Origin: Bryobacterales bacterium
Lineage (GTDB): Bacteria; Acidobacteriota; Terriglobia; Bryobacterales; Bryobacteraceae
DNA length: 37,010 nt
Direction of reading: 5' to 3'
Assembly (NCBI GenBank): GCA_025462945.1
Contig: JAOAPO010000498.1
Span: 1-37,010 of the forward strand
Shown here: one piece after another, positions 26,607-36,549 of the stretch
Numbering within the stretch: the stretch's first letter is position 1
Layout of the letters: each line of letters opens with the position of its first letter
Program-made: the position numbers and the translations under genes
The notes under the pieces: model-generated
What the model was told of the DNA's origin: nothing
The model's database searches: none
What the model saw: the letters and a program-made list of their open reading frames with translations, nothing else

Positions 26607-29360
26607 ATGAGAGCAGTTGTACTGCTGACTGTGGCTGTTGGCCTAAGCGCCATCACGGCCCACAGTCAGGAAACCATACATTACGCCAGCGTTGGCGGCC
26701 GCGTGACCGATCCCAGCGGGGCCGTGGTCAGTGCCGCTAAAGTCACAGCCACCGACGACGAAACGAAGCTCGTAAACAGAACCAGCACCAACGGCGAGGG
26801 GCGCTTTCGCTTTCCCGTCCTGAGGCCCGGCACGTACGACATCAGCGTATCGGGCGATGGCTTCGCCACGCAAACTCAGCGAGTCGCCCTGACCGTTGGT
26901 TCAGCCTTCGACCTCTCCGTACCGCTCACAATCGGAACCGCGGAGACGAGCGTGGTTATCGAAGCAAGGTCTGACCTGCTTGAGACTTCGCGCACCCAGA
27001 TCGCCGGCACTGTCTCCCAGTCCGAAGTGGCCACCCTGCCGATGAATGGACGCAACTTCCTTGACCTTGCTCTGCTGGTCCCCGGCGTTTCGGCGACCAA
27101 CACCGGCAGCACGCAGTTGTTCCCGGAAACCTCGGCGGCACCCGGCCAGGGCATTTCAATCGGCAGCCAGCGCAACTTTTCGAACAGCTTCATTGTGGAC
27201 GGCCTTTCTTCCAACGACGACGCTGCGGGGCTTGTCGGAACCTTCTACAGTGTGGCCGTGGTGAACGAGTTCCAGGTCGTGACCTCGGGTGGACAGGCTG
27301 AATTCGGGCGTGCCCTTGGCGGCTACGTCAGCATGGTGACGAAGAGCGGTGGCAACCGTGTCCACGGCGATGTGCAGGGTTACTTCCGCAATCAGCGCCT
27401 GAATGCGAACAACGCCCTGCTGGCAGCGAAACTGCCGATGACACAGGCCCAATACACCGCCGGGCTCGGCGGCCCTGTCGTACGCGACCGAACCTTCTAC
27501 TTCGCCAGTTTCGAGCAGCGCCTGCTGAATCAGAGCGGCCTGATTACTATTCACCCCGCGAATGTTGCGGCGATCAATAACCGCCTCGCCACGACCGGAT
27601 ATAGCGGCGCGCCCATCTTCACCGGCCTTTATTCAAACCCTGTACACAACATCAACTTCCTCGGCAAGCTCGATCACCGGCTCAACAACCGCGACGATTT
27701 CAGCCTTCGCTACAGCGTCTACAGCGTGGCGAGCCGCAACTCACGCGGCGTGGGGGCTCTCAGCGCGACCACCGCGGCTGCGGACCTGGACAACACCGAC
27801 CACACAATCGCCGTCGGCAATGTCTTGACAGTTTCGCCGCGCATGGTCAATGAAACCCGCGGACAGATCACCTGGAGCGAGCTGGCGGCGGAACCTACTG
27901 ACCCGTCCGGTCCGGCTGTCAGTATCTCTGGCGTCGCCACTTTGGGGCGAGCAACGGGGTCGCCGACCGGCCGTGGCAACAGGCTGTACGAACTGGCCGA
28001 TAACTTCTCGTGGCAGTCTGGCGCACATGCCTTCCGCGCCGGCGTCGACTTCCTCTACAACGACCTGACGATCACTTATCCTCGCTCGGTGCGGGGCAGT
28101 TACTCGTTCTCATCCCTTGCGAACTTCCTGAGCGGAACTTACAACAACGCGGGTTACACCCAGACCTTCGGTAATCCGGTCGTCTCTCAGACGAATCCCA
28201 ATATCGGAGTCTATGCCCAGGATGAGTGGAAGCTCACGCCGAAGCTCACCCTGAACGCCGGGCTGCGCTATGACCTGCAGTACCTCCCCACGATCGCCAC
28301 CGACACCAACAATATCTCGCCTCGTCTCGGCCTCGCATGGTCACCCGACGCCAGCCGCAACACCGTGATTCGCGCCAGCTTCGGCCTGTACTACGATCGC
28401 GTCCCGCTGCGCGCGCTGGCCAATGCGTTGTTGACGCGACAAGGCCAGGTCAGCCTGAGCCTCTCTCCGGCCCAGACCGGCGCTCCAGTGTTCCCCAACA
28501 CGCTGAGCTCAGTTGCGACAGGCGTTCTGCCCAGCTATACGAGCATGGATCCCCGGCTGCAGAATGCGTATTCCACTCAGACAAGCGTGGAAGTGGAGCG
28601 TCGGCTCGGCCGTTTCGGTACCGTGAGCGCTGCGTATGAACGCCTGCGCGGCTTGCATCTGATCATGTCGCTTAACAAGAATGTGCCCACCTGTGTGGCT
28701 GCCGGCAACAACAACGGGTGCCGGCCGAATCCCTCGTACGCGAACAACAGTCAGTACTCAGCCATGGGCGACTCCAGCTACAATGCCCTGCACGCCTCCT
28801 GGATCGCCAGACCAGCGAAGTGGGCCACCTGGCGAGTTTCCTGGGACTATTCGAAGGCCTTCAACAACGTAGGCGAGTTCTTCTTCAGCGGCCCTATCGA
28901 TCCGTCAAATGTCTGGCGAGACTGGGGTCGCTCCGATGACGACCAGCGCCATCGCATTGTCTCTGCCGGCACGTTTCAGTTGCCCATGAAGTTTCAGTTC
29001 AGCGGCAGCGTCCAGTACTACTCAGCGTTGCCCCTGAACCCGACCACCGGCCAAAGCACCATCCAGGGCACGACGGCCAGGCCGCTCGTCGCCGGGAACT
29101 ACATTCCCCGTAACGCAGCGGTGGGGTTCGATAACTTCGGAGTCAACGCGCGCCTGAGCCGTAGCTTCGCGCTTGGTGAACACGTCAGCCTGGAGGCGAT
29201 CAGCGAGGCGTTCAACGCCACGAACCATCGCAATAACCTGATCCCCAACGCTGTTTTCGGGACCGGTGCGTATCCCGGTACGCCGCTTCCTGCCTACCGC
29301 ACTCCCGCAGCGGTGGCAGACCCGCGCGGGGTCCAGTTAGCTTTACGCCTGAAGTTCTAA
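26607..29360 (+). CDS. TonB-dependent receptor with N-terminal carboxypeptidase-regulatory-like domain (Oar-like)
   Basis: VGGRVTDPSGAVVSAAKVTATDDETKL...LPMNGRNFLDLALLVPGVSAT plug, followed by beta-barrel-like sequence ending VQLALRLKF. Confidence 0.93.
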   Translation: MRAVVLLTVAVGLSAITAHSQETIHYASVGGRVTDPSGAVVSAAKVTATDDETKLVNRTSTNGEGRFRFPVLRPGTYDISVSGDGFATQTQRVALTVGSAFDLSVPLTIGTAETSVVIEARSDLLETSRTQIAGTVSQSEVATLPMNGRNFLDLALLVPGVSATNTGSTQLFPETSAAPGQGISIGSQRNFSNSFIVDGLSSNDDAAGLVGTFYSVAVVNEFQVVTSGGQAEFGRALGGYVSMVTKSGGNRVHGDVQGYFRNQRLNANNALLAAKLPMTQAQYTAGLGGPVVRDRTFYFASFEQRLLNQSGLITIHPANVAAINNRLATTGYSGAPIFTGLYSNPVHNINFLGKLDHRLNNRDDFSLRYSVYSVASRNSRGVGALSATTAAADLDNTDHTIAVGNVLTVSPRMVNETRGQITWSELAAEPTDPSGPAVSISGVATLGRATGSPTGRGNRLYELADNFSWQSGAHAFRAGVDFLYNDLTITYPRSVRGSYSFSSLANFLSGTYNNAGYTQTFGNPVVSQTNPNIGVYAQDEWKLTPKLTLNAGLRYDLQYLPTIATDTNNISPRLGLAWSPDASRNTVIRASFGLYYDRVPLRALANALLTRQGQVSLSLSPAQTGAPVFPNTLSSVATGVLPSYTSMDPRLQNAYSTQTSVEVERRLGRFGTVSAAYERLRGLHLIMSLNKNVPTCVAAGNNNGCRPNPSYANNSQYSAMGDSSYNALHASWIARPAKWATWRVSWDYSKAFNNVGEFFFSGPIDPSNVWRDWGRSDDDQRHRIVSAGTFQLPMKFQFSGSVQYYSALPLNPTTGQSTIQGTTARPLVAGNYIPRNAAVGFDNFGVNARLSRSFALGEHVSLEAISEAFNATNHRNNLIPNAVFGTGAYPGTPLPAYRTPAAVADPRGVQLALRLKF

Positions 29361-29372
29361 ACCGGAGATTCC

Positions 29373-30431
29373 ATGCTTGCTTTAGCCGTCCTCGCCCTCA
29401 CTCAACTCACGCCCCAGAGTACCGATACGCCGTACCGCGAACCGAAACTGGCGGTCTCGCGTCACACTGTCGCACTCGCTTTCGGTGCCGCAATGGCATC
29501 TTCGTCTCAACGTCTCCGGATGACGGCAAGACGTTCGGTAAGCCGGTACAAGTGGGAGGCGGCGCGATCGTACCCTTGAGCCGCCATCGTGGGCCAAGGC
29601 TGGTCTTCACTCAAGGCGCGCTCGTTGTAACGGCTGTGGTCGGCCAAAAGGAGGCAACCGGTCCGCACGCCGACGGGCTCCCTGCTGACGGCGATCTGTT
29701 CGCATGGCGCTCGACCGACAATGGCCGCACGTGGTCTAAGCCGATCCGCATCAACGACGTCCCTGCAGCCCCGAAGGAAGGCCTCCATACGCTGGCAGCG
29801 AAGGCGAATGGAGAGTTGTTCGCTGTCTGGCTTGACCTGAGGAATGACGGCACGCGCCTTTACGGAGCGACGTCGAAAGACGGCGGTCTGACGTGGTCGA
29901 AGAACATGAAGCTCTACGAATCTCCCGACGGGTCGATTTGCCAGTGCTGCCACCCGACGGCGGCCCTATGATGAAGCTGGCAACCTCGACGTCATGTGGA
30001 GAAACGCGGTGGACGGCTCAAGGGACTTCTACCTGATCCGTTCGACAGACGGAGGCAAGACGTTCAGCAAAGCGCGAAAGCTGGGCGAGGGCACCTGGGA
30101 GATCAACGCCTGCCCCATGGACGGAGGGGATCTGACGCGCGTCTCCGGGAAAACCATTTCAGTGTGGCGGAGGATGGAAGATCTTTATATCGCCGAACCC
30201 GGCAAACCCGAGGTGAAGATGGGCTCCGGGCACGACGTCGCCGCAGCCGCTGCGGGCGGCAAGCTCTATCTGGTTTACGTGAAAGAAGGCAAAGCAGTGC
30301 TCTGGAGCGAAGGCAAGACACAGGAAATCGGACAGGACGCTACGTTCCCAACGTTGACAGCACTGCCCAATGGAGGTTTGTTAGCAGCATGGGAACAGGC
30401 AGGGGCGATCACGGTCAAGGCCGTCAGGTAG
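29373..30431 (+). pseudogene. BNR/sialidase-like exported protein disrupted by two compensating frameshifts
   Basis: Frame-0 N-terminus to about 29488, continuation NGIFVSTSPDDGKTFGKPVQVGGGAIVPLS in frame 2, return to frame 0 near 29966 (YDEAGNLDVMWRNAVDGSRDFYLIRSTDGGKTFSKA); Asp-box motifs throughout. Confidence 0.85.
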
Positions 30432-30628
30432 TGGATCCGTGTAAAGAAACATTCGCAGCCGAGGGCATGGCGGCCTTCGTAGTCCAGCAGGAGCGTGAGA
30501 TGGCGGAAATCCATGCCGCCATTGCCGAACTTGATAATGGCCAGTCTGTCCCGCATGACGAGGTAGTTGCATGGCTCAGGTCGTGGGGTTCGAAAGACAA
30601 GGCGCACATCGCGCGGCCCGGATTCTGA
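30431..30628 (+). CDS. Antitoxin-like small ORF (GTG start), no recognisable toxin partner
   Basis: REMAEIHAAIAELDNGQSVPHDEVVAWLRSWGSKD resembles ParD-type antitoxin C-termini (xxVPHEEVxxWLxSWG). Confidence 0.5.
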   Translation: MDPCKETFAAEGMAAFVVQQEREMAEIHAAIAELDNGQSVPHDEVVAWLRSWGSKDKAHIARPGF

Positions 30629-30755
30629 ACGCCGCGAAAGTCTGGCGGGTTCGTATTGCCGCAACGGGAGAACTGGTCGTCAGCGGGAACCCGATGAAGG
30701 TCTGAGCACGCGGAAGATCCGATTCATCTACCCCACGCTAAACTGGTAGATTCCC

Positions 30756-33269
30756 ATGGAATTAGAAAAAGTCTACGAGCCCGGCCGGTTCGAGCCGCAC
30801 TGGGCCCAGTGGTGGGTCGACAGCGGTATCTATCACGCCAAAATCGAACCCGCCAAACCCGTCTTCTCACTCGTCATCCCCCCACCGAACGTCACCGGCT
30901 CGCTCCACATGGGGCACATGCTGGAGCACACCGAGATCGACGTGACCGTTCGCTGGCACCGCATGAAGGGCGATTCCACGCTCTGGCTGCCCGGCACTGA
31001 CCACGCCGGTATCGCCACCGAAATGGTGGTCTCGCGTCAACTGCAGGCGCAAGGCATCTACTACCGCCGCGACCTCACGCGCGAGCAATTCGAGAAGAAG
31101 GTCTGGGAATGGAAAGCGGAATCCGGCGGCACCATCAAGCGCCAGATGATCCAGATCGGCGCCTCGTGCGACTGGTCGCGCGAACGCTTCACGTATGACC
31201 CCGGCCTGTCACGTGCCGTCCGCGAAGTCTTCGTCAGCATGTACGAACGCGGCGTTATCTACCGCGGCGAGTACATGGTCAACTGGTGCCCCGGCTGCAA
31301 CACGGCCATCAGCGATCTCGAAACGGTTCACGAAGAGACCGCCGGCCACATGTGGCACATCCGGTATGGTCCTCTGGTCGTTGCGACGACGCGCCCCGAG
31401 ACCATGCTTGGTGACACTGCCGTCGCCGTGAACCCGCGCGACGAGCGCTATGCCGAACTCACCTCCGTCATGCTGCCGCTCATGAATCGCGAGATCCCCG
31501 TGGTGCGCGACGAGATGGCGGATCCGGAGTTCGGTACCGGGGTGGTCAAGATCACCCCCGCGCACGACCCGAACGATTTTGAAGCAGGCAAGCGCCACAA
31601 CCTTCCCGTCATCCAGGTGATCGGTCAGGACGCGAAGATGACCGCAGGCGCCGGCCCGTACGCTGGCCTTGATCGCTACGAAGCGCGCAAGCGCATTGTG
31701 GCTGATCTGGAAGCTGCCGGCCTGCTCGTTGCCGTGGAAGATCACAAGCTCTCCATCGGCACCTGCCAGCGATGCAAGTCCGTCGTGGAACCGCTCGTTT
31801 CGAAGCAGTGGTTCGTTCGCACGAAGCCTCTCGCGGCAAAGGCCATTGCGGCCGTTGACGAGAAGCGGATCGAAATCGTCCCGGAGGTCTGGGTCAAGAC
31901 CTGGAACGAGTGGATGCACAACATCCGTGACTGGTGTATTTCCCGCCAATTGTGGTGGGGTCATCGTATCCCCGTCTGGTATTGCGACCCATGCGGGCAC
32001 GAGATCGCCTCACGCGAAGACGTCACGTCATGCCCCAAGTGCAGCGGTCCGGTTCGGCAGGATTCCGACGTTCTCGATACGTGGTTCAGCTCCGGCCTCT
32101 GGCCATTCTCGACGCTCGGCTGGCCTGACCAGACCGAAGACCTCAAGACCTTCTACCCGACCAGCCTGCTCATCACGGGCTTCGACATCCTCTTCTTCTG
32201 GGTCGCTCGCATGGCGATGCTTGGCATCGAGTTTATGGGCGACGTTCCGTTCCACAAGGTGTACATCCACGGCCTTGTGCGTGACGCTGAGAAGCAGAAG
32301 ATGTCCAAGACGAAGGGGAACGTGATCGATCCCCTCGTCGTGACAGAACAGTACGGCACCGACGCCGTCCGCCTCGCGCTGCTCACCGGCGCGGCACCCG
32401 GCACCGATATCGTGTTTTCGGTTGACCGGCTCGACAGTGCCCGGTCGTTTGCGAACAAGATCTGGAACGCCGCCCGCTTCATCTTCATGAACGTGGAGGG
32501 CGCGCCGCCATCCACCGGGATCACGTCCCTCGAAGACAAGTGGATCTACTCACGGCTCAACCAGGCCGCGCGCGACATGAACCGCGCGATCGATACCTAT
32601 CGCTATCACGAAGCCGCTCAAACTGTCCTGCACTTCATCTACGACGATCTGTGCGACTGGTACATCGAACTCAAGAAGATCAGCGGCGACTGGAGCAACA
32701 TCACCGACGTCTTCGAGACCACACTGAAGCTGCTGCACCCCGTGATGCCGTTCCTTACGGAGGAACTGTGGCACCGGCTTGGCGAACGCGAGGGCCAGTC
32801 CATCTCGTTGCTGGCTTATCCGGAGTATGATCCGGCTCTGGACAACCCTGCAGCCGAACGCGAGATTGGCCTGCTGCAGGATGTGGTTCGCGCCGCGCGC
32901 AACATTCGCGCCGATCTCGGCCTCGATCCGAAGATGCCTCTCGAAGGGCGTATCAACATCGATATTGATACCGAGATCGTCCGCCGCCTCTCGGGCGTTA
33001 CCTTCACCAAGGGCGACGTGCCGACCAGCGGCCCGGTTCGGTCGACATCGGCGTTCGACCTCTCGATCAACGTGTCCGCCGAACAGGCTGAGGCGCAGAA
33101 GAAGCGCGTCGAGAAAGAGCGTGAGCAGATGGAGAAGAACATCGCCAATTCGAAACGACAGCTCTCGGACGATGTCTTCCTGGGCAAAGCGCCGGCAAAG
33201 ATCGTTGACTCCATTCGGACCAAGCTCGCCGAGTACGAGGCGCAGCTCGCCAAACTGAATGCACTCTGA
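30756..33269 (+). CDS. valS: Valyl-tRNA synthetase
   Basis: PPPNVTGSLHMGHMLEHT (HIGH-like), WLPGTDHAGIATEMVV, DVLDTWFSSGLWPFSTLGWP, KMSKTKGNVIDPL, C-terminal coiled coil. Confidence 0.97.
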   Translation: MELEKVYEPGRFEPHWAQWWVDSGIYHAKIEPAKPVFSLVIPPPNVTGSLHMGHMLEHTEIDVTVRWHRMKGDSTLWLPGTDHAGIATEMVVSRQLQAQGIYYRRDLTREQFEKKVWEWKAESGGTIKRQMIQIGASCDWSRERFTYDPGLSRAVREVFVSMYERGVIYRGEYMVNWCPGCNTAISDLETVHEETAGHMWHIRYGPLVVATTRPETMLGDTAVAVNPRDERYAELTSVMLPLMNREIPVVRDEMADPEFGTGVVKITPAHDPNDFEAGKRHNLPVIQVIGQDAKMTAGAGPYAGLDRYEARKRIVADLEAAGLLVAVEDHKLSIGTCQRCKSVVEPLVSKQWFVRTKPLAAKAIAAVDEKRIEIVPEVWVKTWNEWMHNIRDWCISRQLWWGHRIPVWYCDPCGHEIASREDVTSCPKCSGPVRQDSDVLDTWFSSGLWPFSTLGWPDQTEDLKTFYPTSLLITGFDILFFWVARMAMLGIEFMGDVPFHKVYIHGLVRDAEKQKMSKTKGNVIDPLVVTEQYGTDAVRLALLTGAAPGTDIVFSVDRLDSARSFANKIWNAARFIFMNVEGAPPSTGITSLEDKWIYSRLNQAARDMNRAIDTYRYHEAAQTVLHFIYDDLCDWYIELKKISGDWSNITDVFETTLKLLHPVMPFLTEELWHRLGEREGQSISLLAYPEYDPALDNPAAEREIGLLQDVVRAARNIRADLGLDPKMPLEGRINIDIDTEIVRRLSGVTFTKGDVPTSGPVRSTSAFDLSINVSAEQAEAQKKRVEKEREQMEKNIANSKRQLSDDVFLGKAPAKIVDSIRTKLAEYEAQLAKLNAL

Positions 33270-34083
33270 GGTAATTGACGCGATCCGCAGGGCGCTGGCC
33301 GAAGACATCGGCGACGGCGACCTGACAACGCTGGCTTGCGTGAAGCCGGACATCCGGGCGCGTGGCATCTTCCTGGCCCGCGAGGACCTGGTCCTTGCCG
33401 GCGCCGAACTGCTCCGCCCCATCTACGACGAGCGGGGCGGCGTGGAACACCTCGACATTTGCGAACAGGATGGAGCCAGGCTGCACGACGGCGACATCCT
33501 GGCCGAGGTGATCGGCAACGCCCGCATTCTGCTGGAGTGCGAACGAGTGGCGCTCAACTTCCTGCAGCGTCTTTCCGGAGTCGCGACCCTGGCTCGACAG
33601 TTCGCCGATCAGGTGGAAGGCACCAGCTGCAAGGTGCTCGATACCCGCAAGACCACACCCGGGCTCCGCCGCGTGGAGAAGGCTGCCGCAGCGGCGGGGG
33701 GCGTCGTCAACCACCGCATGGGTCTTTGGGACGCCATCCTGATCAAGAACAATCACATCTCCGCCGCGGGGGGCGTGAAGGCGGCGCTTGCGGCTGCCGC
33801 GAAGCAGTCGGTGCCGGTGCAGATTGAAGTCCGTACGCTGGCAGAGTTGCACGAAGCGCTCGAATTCGGGGCGAAGCACCTGCTGCTCGATAACCTCACC
33901 CCTGGGCAGGCGCGCGAGTGGATTGCCATCGTCGCAGGCGGTGCCAAAGTCGAACTCTCCGGGAACATCAACCTGACCACGGTTCGAGCTTACGCCGAGA
34001 CGGGTGCCGACTTCGTCTCCTCTGGCTCGATCACCCATTCGGCTCGCGCGGCGGACCTCAGCTTCCGGCTGGAACTCCTTTGA
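33259..34083 (+). CDS. nadC: Nicotinate-nucleotide diphosphorylase (carboxylating)
   Basis: ALAEDIGDGDLTT, ERVALNFLQRLSGVATLA, DTRKTTPGLRRVEKAAAAAGGVVNHRMGLWDAILIKNNH, VELSGNINLTTVRAYAETGADFVSSGSITHSARAADLSF. Confidence 0.97.
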   Translation: MHSEVIDAIRRALAEDIGDGDLTTLACVKPDIRARGIFLAREDLVLAGAELLRPIYDERGGVEHLDICEQDGARLHDGDILAEVIGNARILLECERVALNFLQRLSGVATLARQFADQVEGTSCKVLDTRKTTPGLRRVEKAAAAAGGVVNHRMGLWDAILIKNNHISAAGGVKAALAAAAKQSVPVQIEVRTLAELHEALEFGAKHLLLDNLTPGQAREWIAIVAGGAKVELSGNINLTTVRAYAETGADFVSSGSITHSARAADLSFRLELL

Positions 34084-34757
34084 TTCACCGGCTGAGGGTC
34101 ACAGCCTCCACGATGAAGGATGCGACGGCATTAGCGGCCCAGGGCGCGCCGCACGGCACGGCTGTGGTGGCGGAGAGCCAGTCGGCCGGCATCGGACGGC
34201 ACGGGCACACCTGGCACTCCGACGACCTGGGCGGGCTCTATCTCTCGATCATTCTTCGCATCCCAGGAGCGGCACCCTCAGTCACTCTCGCGCTCGGCCT
34301 GGCGGTTCAGGAGGCCGTGGATGAGGTCGCCGGAGTCGCCAGCGATTTGCGCTGGCCCAACGACGTCATGATCAGCGAGCGCAAGGTGGCCGGCATTCTG
34401 GTCCAGATGGCGGACGATGCGCTGATTGCAGGCATTGGAGTCAACGCGAATCAGTTGACCTTCCCACCGGAGCTGCGAGGGACGGCGACGTCCCTGCGGC
34501 TCGAAACCGGCCGCACGTTCGACATGGAAACCCTGCTGCAGCGAGTTCTGACGCTCAGCCTGCACTACACCCAACTGAGCCGGGCGGCAATTCTCCGGCG
34601 CTTCGAGGAGTGCTCCAGCTATGCCCGGGGCAAGTCGGTCGAGGTCGAAAGCATGACAGGCGTCACGGCCGGCCTGGACGCGGATGGCTTTCTGCTGGTA
34701 CGCACGCCGAACGGTATTCGGACGATCACCGCCGGCGGAGTTCGTCCTGTCTTTTAG
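34080..34757 (+). CDS. birA: Biotin--[acetyl-CoA-carboxylase] ligase (TTG start overlapping nadC stop)
   Basis: STMKDATALAAQGAPHGTAVVAESQSAGIGRHGHTWHSDDLGGLYLSIIL...LRWPNDVMISERKVAGILVQM. Confidence 0.92.
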   Translation: MIHRLRVTASTMKDATALAAQGAPHGTAVVAESQSAGIGRHGHTWHSDDLGGLYLSIILRIPGAAPSVTLALGLAVQEAVDEVAGVASDLRWPNDVMISERKVAGILVQMADDALIAGIGVNANQLTFPPELRGTATSLRLETGRTFDMETLLQRVLTLSLHYTQLSRAAILRRFEECSSYARGKSVEVESMTGVTAGLDADGFLLVRTPNGIRTITAGGVRPVF

Positions 34758-35800
34758 TTCGGCAGGACGACGACCGAGTAGGTCCCCGATCCACCCTTGA
34801 TTTTTTTCTTTACCGTGTTGGTAGCTATGTCAATTACAGAGACGTCGCCCGAAGGTCCATTGGCGGTGAACAGGAGCGTACCGTCGGGCGAAGTGGCGAT
34901 GCCCCAGGGGCGCTGACCGACTTCGAAGTTCGCGGTGGACTGGTTGGTCGCGGTGTCGATCACGAAGACCTTGTGGCCGCGACCGGTGCTGACGAAGAGC
35001 TTCTTCGAATCCGGCGAGAGCGCGAGGCCCATCGGCTTCACTTCACCGGGAGTGCCAAGTTCGATAGACTTCACAACTTCGCCTTTTTCGGCGTCGAAGT
35101 AGACAACAGTGCCGTCGTTTTCGGCATTCACGTAGCCGTGCTTGCCGTCTGGCAGGAACACGATGTTGCGCGGGCGGCGACCGACCTTGAAGGTCTTCAG
35201 CAGCTTCGCGGAATTCGGATCAATGATGGTGATGGTGCCGTCGCCTTCGTTCGTCGAGTAGATCAGCTTGCCGTCGGGAGTTACGGTGACGCCTTCCGGC
35301 TCTTCACCGGTCTTGACCGAATTGACTACTTTTCCGGCCGCGATGTCGACGAAACCGACTCCGCCGATATCTTCATTCGAGACGTAGATGAACTTGCCGT
35401 CGTGGCTGATATCGAAGTTTTCAGGGTCAGAGCCTGCCTTGATGGTTCTCAGAACTTTCAGTGACGCGACGTCGAACACGGCAATGCCGTCCGCGCTCTT
35501 GTCGGGGGGAGGCAAGGTGTCTTCGTCGACGCCGGGAGGTGCCGGAGGCGTCCCGCTGAGGGCGATGTAGATGAGCTTGCCGTCAGGACTCGCGTGCATG
35601 CCTCGCGGGCGCTTGCCGAGCGGAATTGCCGGACCCACCGGCTCCATCGTCCTGGAGTCGATCACGGTCATGTCGCCGGAGGTTTCGTTAGCGACAAAGA
35701 TCCGGTAGCCCGTCGGGGCTTCCGGCCTGGAAGCGCAACCGACCACCATCAGGGCGGCGAAGGCCAGCCCGGTCCACTTGCTTGATTTCACGAGTCTCAT
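34754..35800 (-). CDS. YVTN beta-propeller repeat lipoprotein
   Basis: Lipobox-like VVGCAS; repeated ISHDGKFIYVSNE / VTPDGKLIYSTNE / LSPDSKKLFVST / TSPDGTLLFTANG blades. Confidence 0.9.
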   Translation of the reverse strand: MRLVKSSKWTGLAFAALMVVGCASRPEAPTGYRIFVANETSGDMTVIDSRTMEPVGPAIPLGKRPRGMHASPDGKLIYIALSGTPPAPPGVDEDTLPPPDKSADGIAVFDVASLKVLRTIKAGSDPENFDISHDGKFIYVSNEDIGGVGFVDIAAGKVVNSVKTGEEPEGVTVTPDGKLIYSTNEGDGTITIIDPNSAKLLKTFKVGRRPRNIVFLPDGKHGYVNAENDGTVVYFDAEKGEVVKSIELGTPGEVKPMGLALSPDSKKLFVSTGRGHKVFVIDTATNQSTANFEVGQRPWGIATSPDGTLLFTANGPSGDVSVIDIATNTVKKKIKGGSGTYSVVVLPN

Positions 35801-36549
35801 TCTCCCTTGAAGGTGAAGGCAGCTTCCTGCTTGCCGGACGGGGGCACAGTCACCTTCATTTCCTGCGTGCCGTACTTTTCATGCCACGCTTCGACAGTAT
35901 ATTCTCCCGGGGGCACGTTCTTCAATTCGAAGCTGCCGTCCTTTCCTGTGACAGCGAAGTACGGGTGTTCCACGGCACCGATCCAGGCGCGCATCCACGA
36001 GTGAATATTGCACTTGACGCGGATCATGACCTCGCGGGTCATGAAGCGGCGGTGCAGCGGTTCGGCGCCCGGTTCCTGCGCCTGGTTCCACTCGCGATTG
36101 ATCTGCGCGACAGGGTGGATGCTGTGGGTGGTGGGGTCTGAGTTCGTGACGTTCAGATACTGGCCGGTCTGGAGGCCGATCACGCGGGGCTGAAACGAGC
36201 AGCCTTTTTGGTCGATGGTAACGGCCTCGGCAGGTGGCGCGAATGCCTTGCCTTCGAGTCCCGTTTTAACGTAGACAAAGACGTTGGCCAGCGTGCCGTT
36301 GTCGTTCACGACGACGGCCTGATCGTAGAGACCGGCCTTGTTCATCTCGGCACAGTGGCGATCCTCATCGACCGTGATCTTCTCCTGCTTTGGCTTCTTT
36401 CCTGTGAAGGCGACTGTACCGGTGATACTGCCGGCGGTCGCCGGGTCGACCTTGAAGAGCTTGGCCGGTTCGGTCTTTTTCGCGGTTTCTGCAGGCTTGC
36501 CGGAGCAGCCGACCGTCAAGAGCGCGAGTGCGATCAGAGAGCGTTTCAT
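35797..36549 (-). CDS. Lipoprotein with cupredoxin/plastocyanin-like and carboxypeptidase-regulatory-like segments
   Basis: Lipobox TVGCSG; TNSDPTTHSIHPVAQ...VKCNIHSWMRAWIGAVEHPYFAVTGKDGSFELKNVPPGEYTVEAWHEKYG. Confidence 0.85.
   Translation of the reverse strand: MKRSLIALALLTVGCSGKPAETAKKTEPAKLFKVDPATAGSITGTVAFTGKKPKQEKITVDEDRHCAEMNKAGLYDQAVVVNDNGTLANVFVYVKTGLEGKAFAPPAEAVTIDQKGCSFQPRVIGLQTGQYLNVTNSDPTTHSIHPVAQINREWNQAQEPGAEPLHRRFMTREVMIRVKCNIHSWMRAWIGAVEHPYFAVTGKDGSFELKNVPPGEYTVEAWHEKYGTQEMKVTVPPSGKQEAAFTFKGE

Noticed and set aside
30571-30705. 44-aa ORF (MAQVVGFERQGAHRAARILNAAKVWRVRIAATGELVVSGNPMKV) as toxin of the antitoxin-like ORF
   Set aside because: Too short and lacks the ParE/RelE pattern; not supportable.
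32550-34038. 290-aa and 323-aa minus-strand ORFs
   Set aside because: Antisense to valS/nadC, which are unambiguous.
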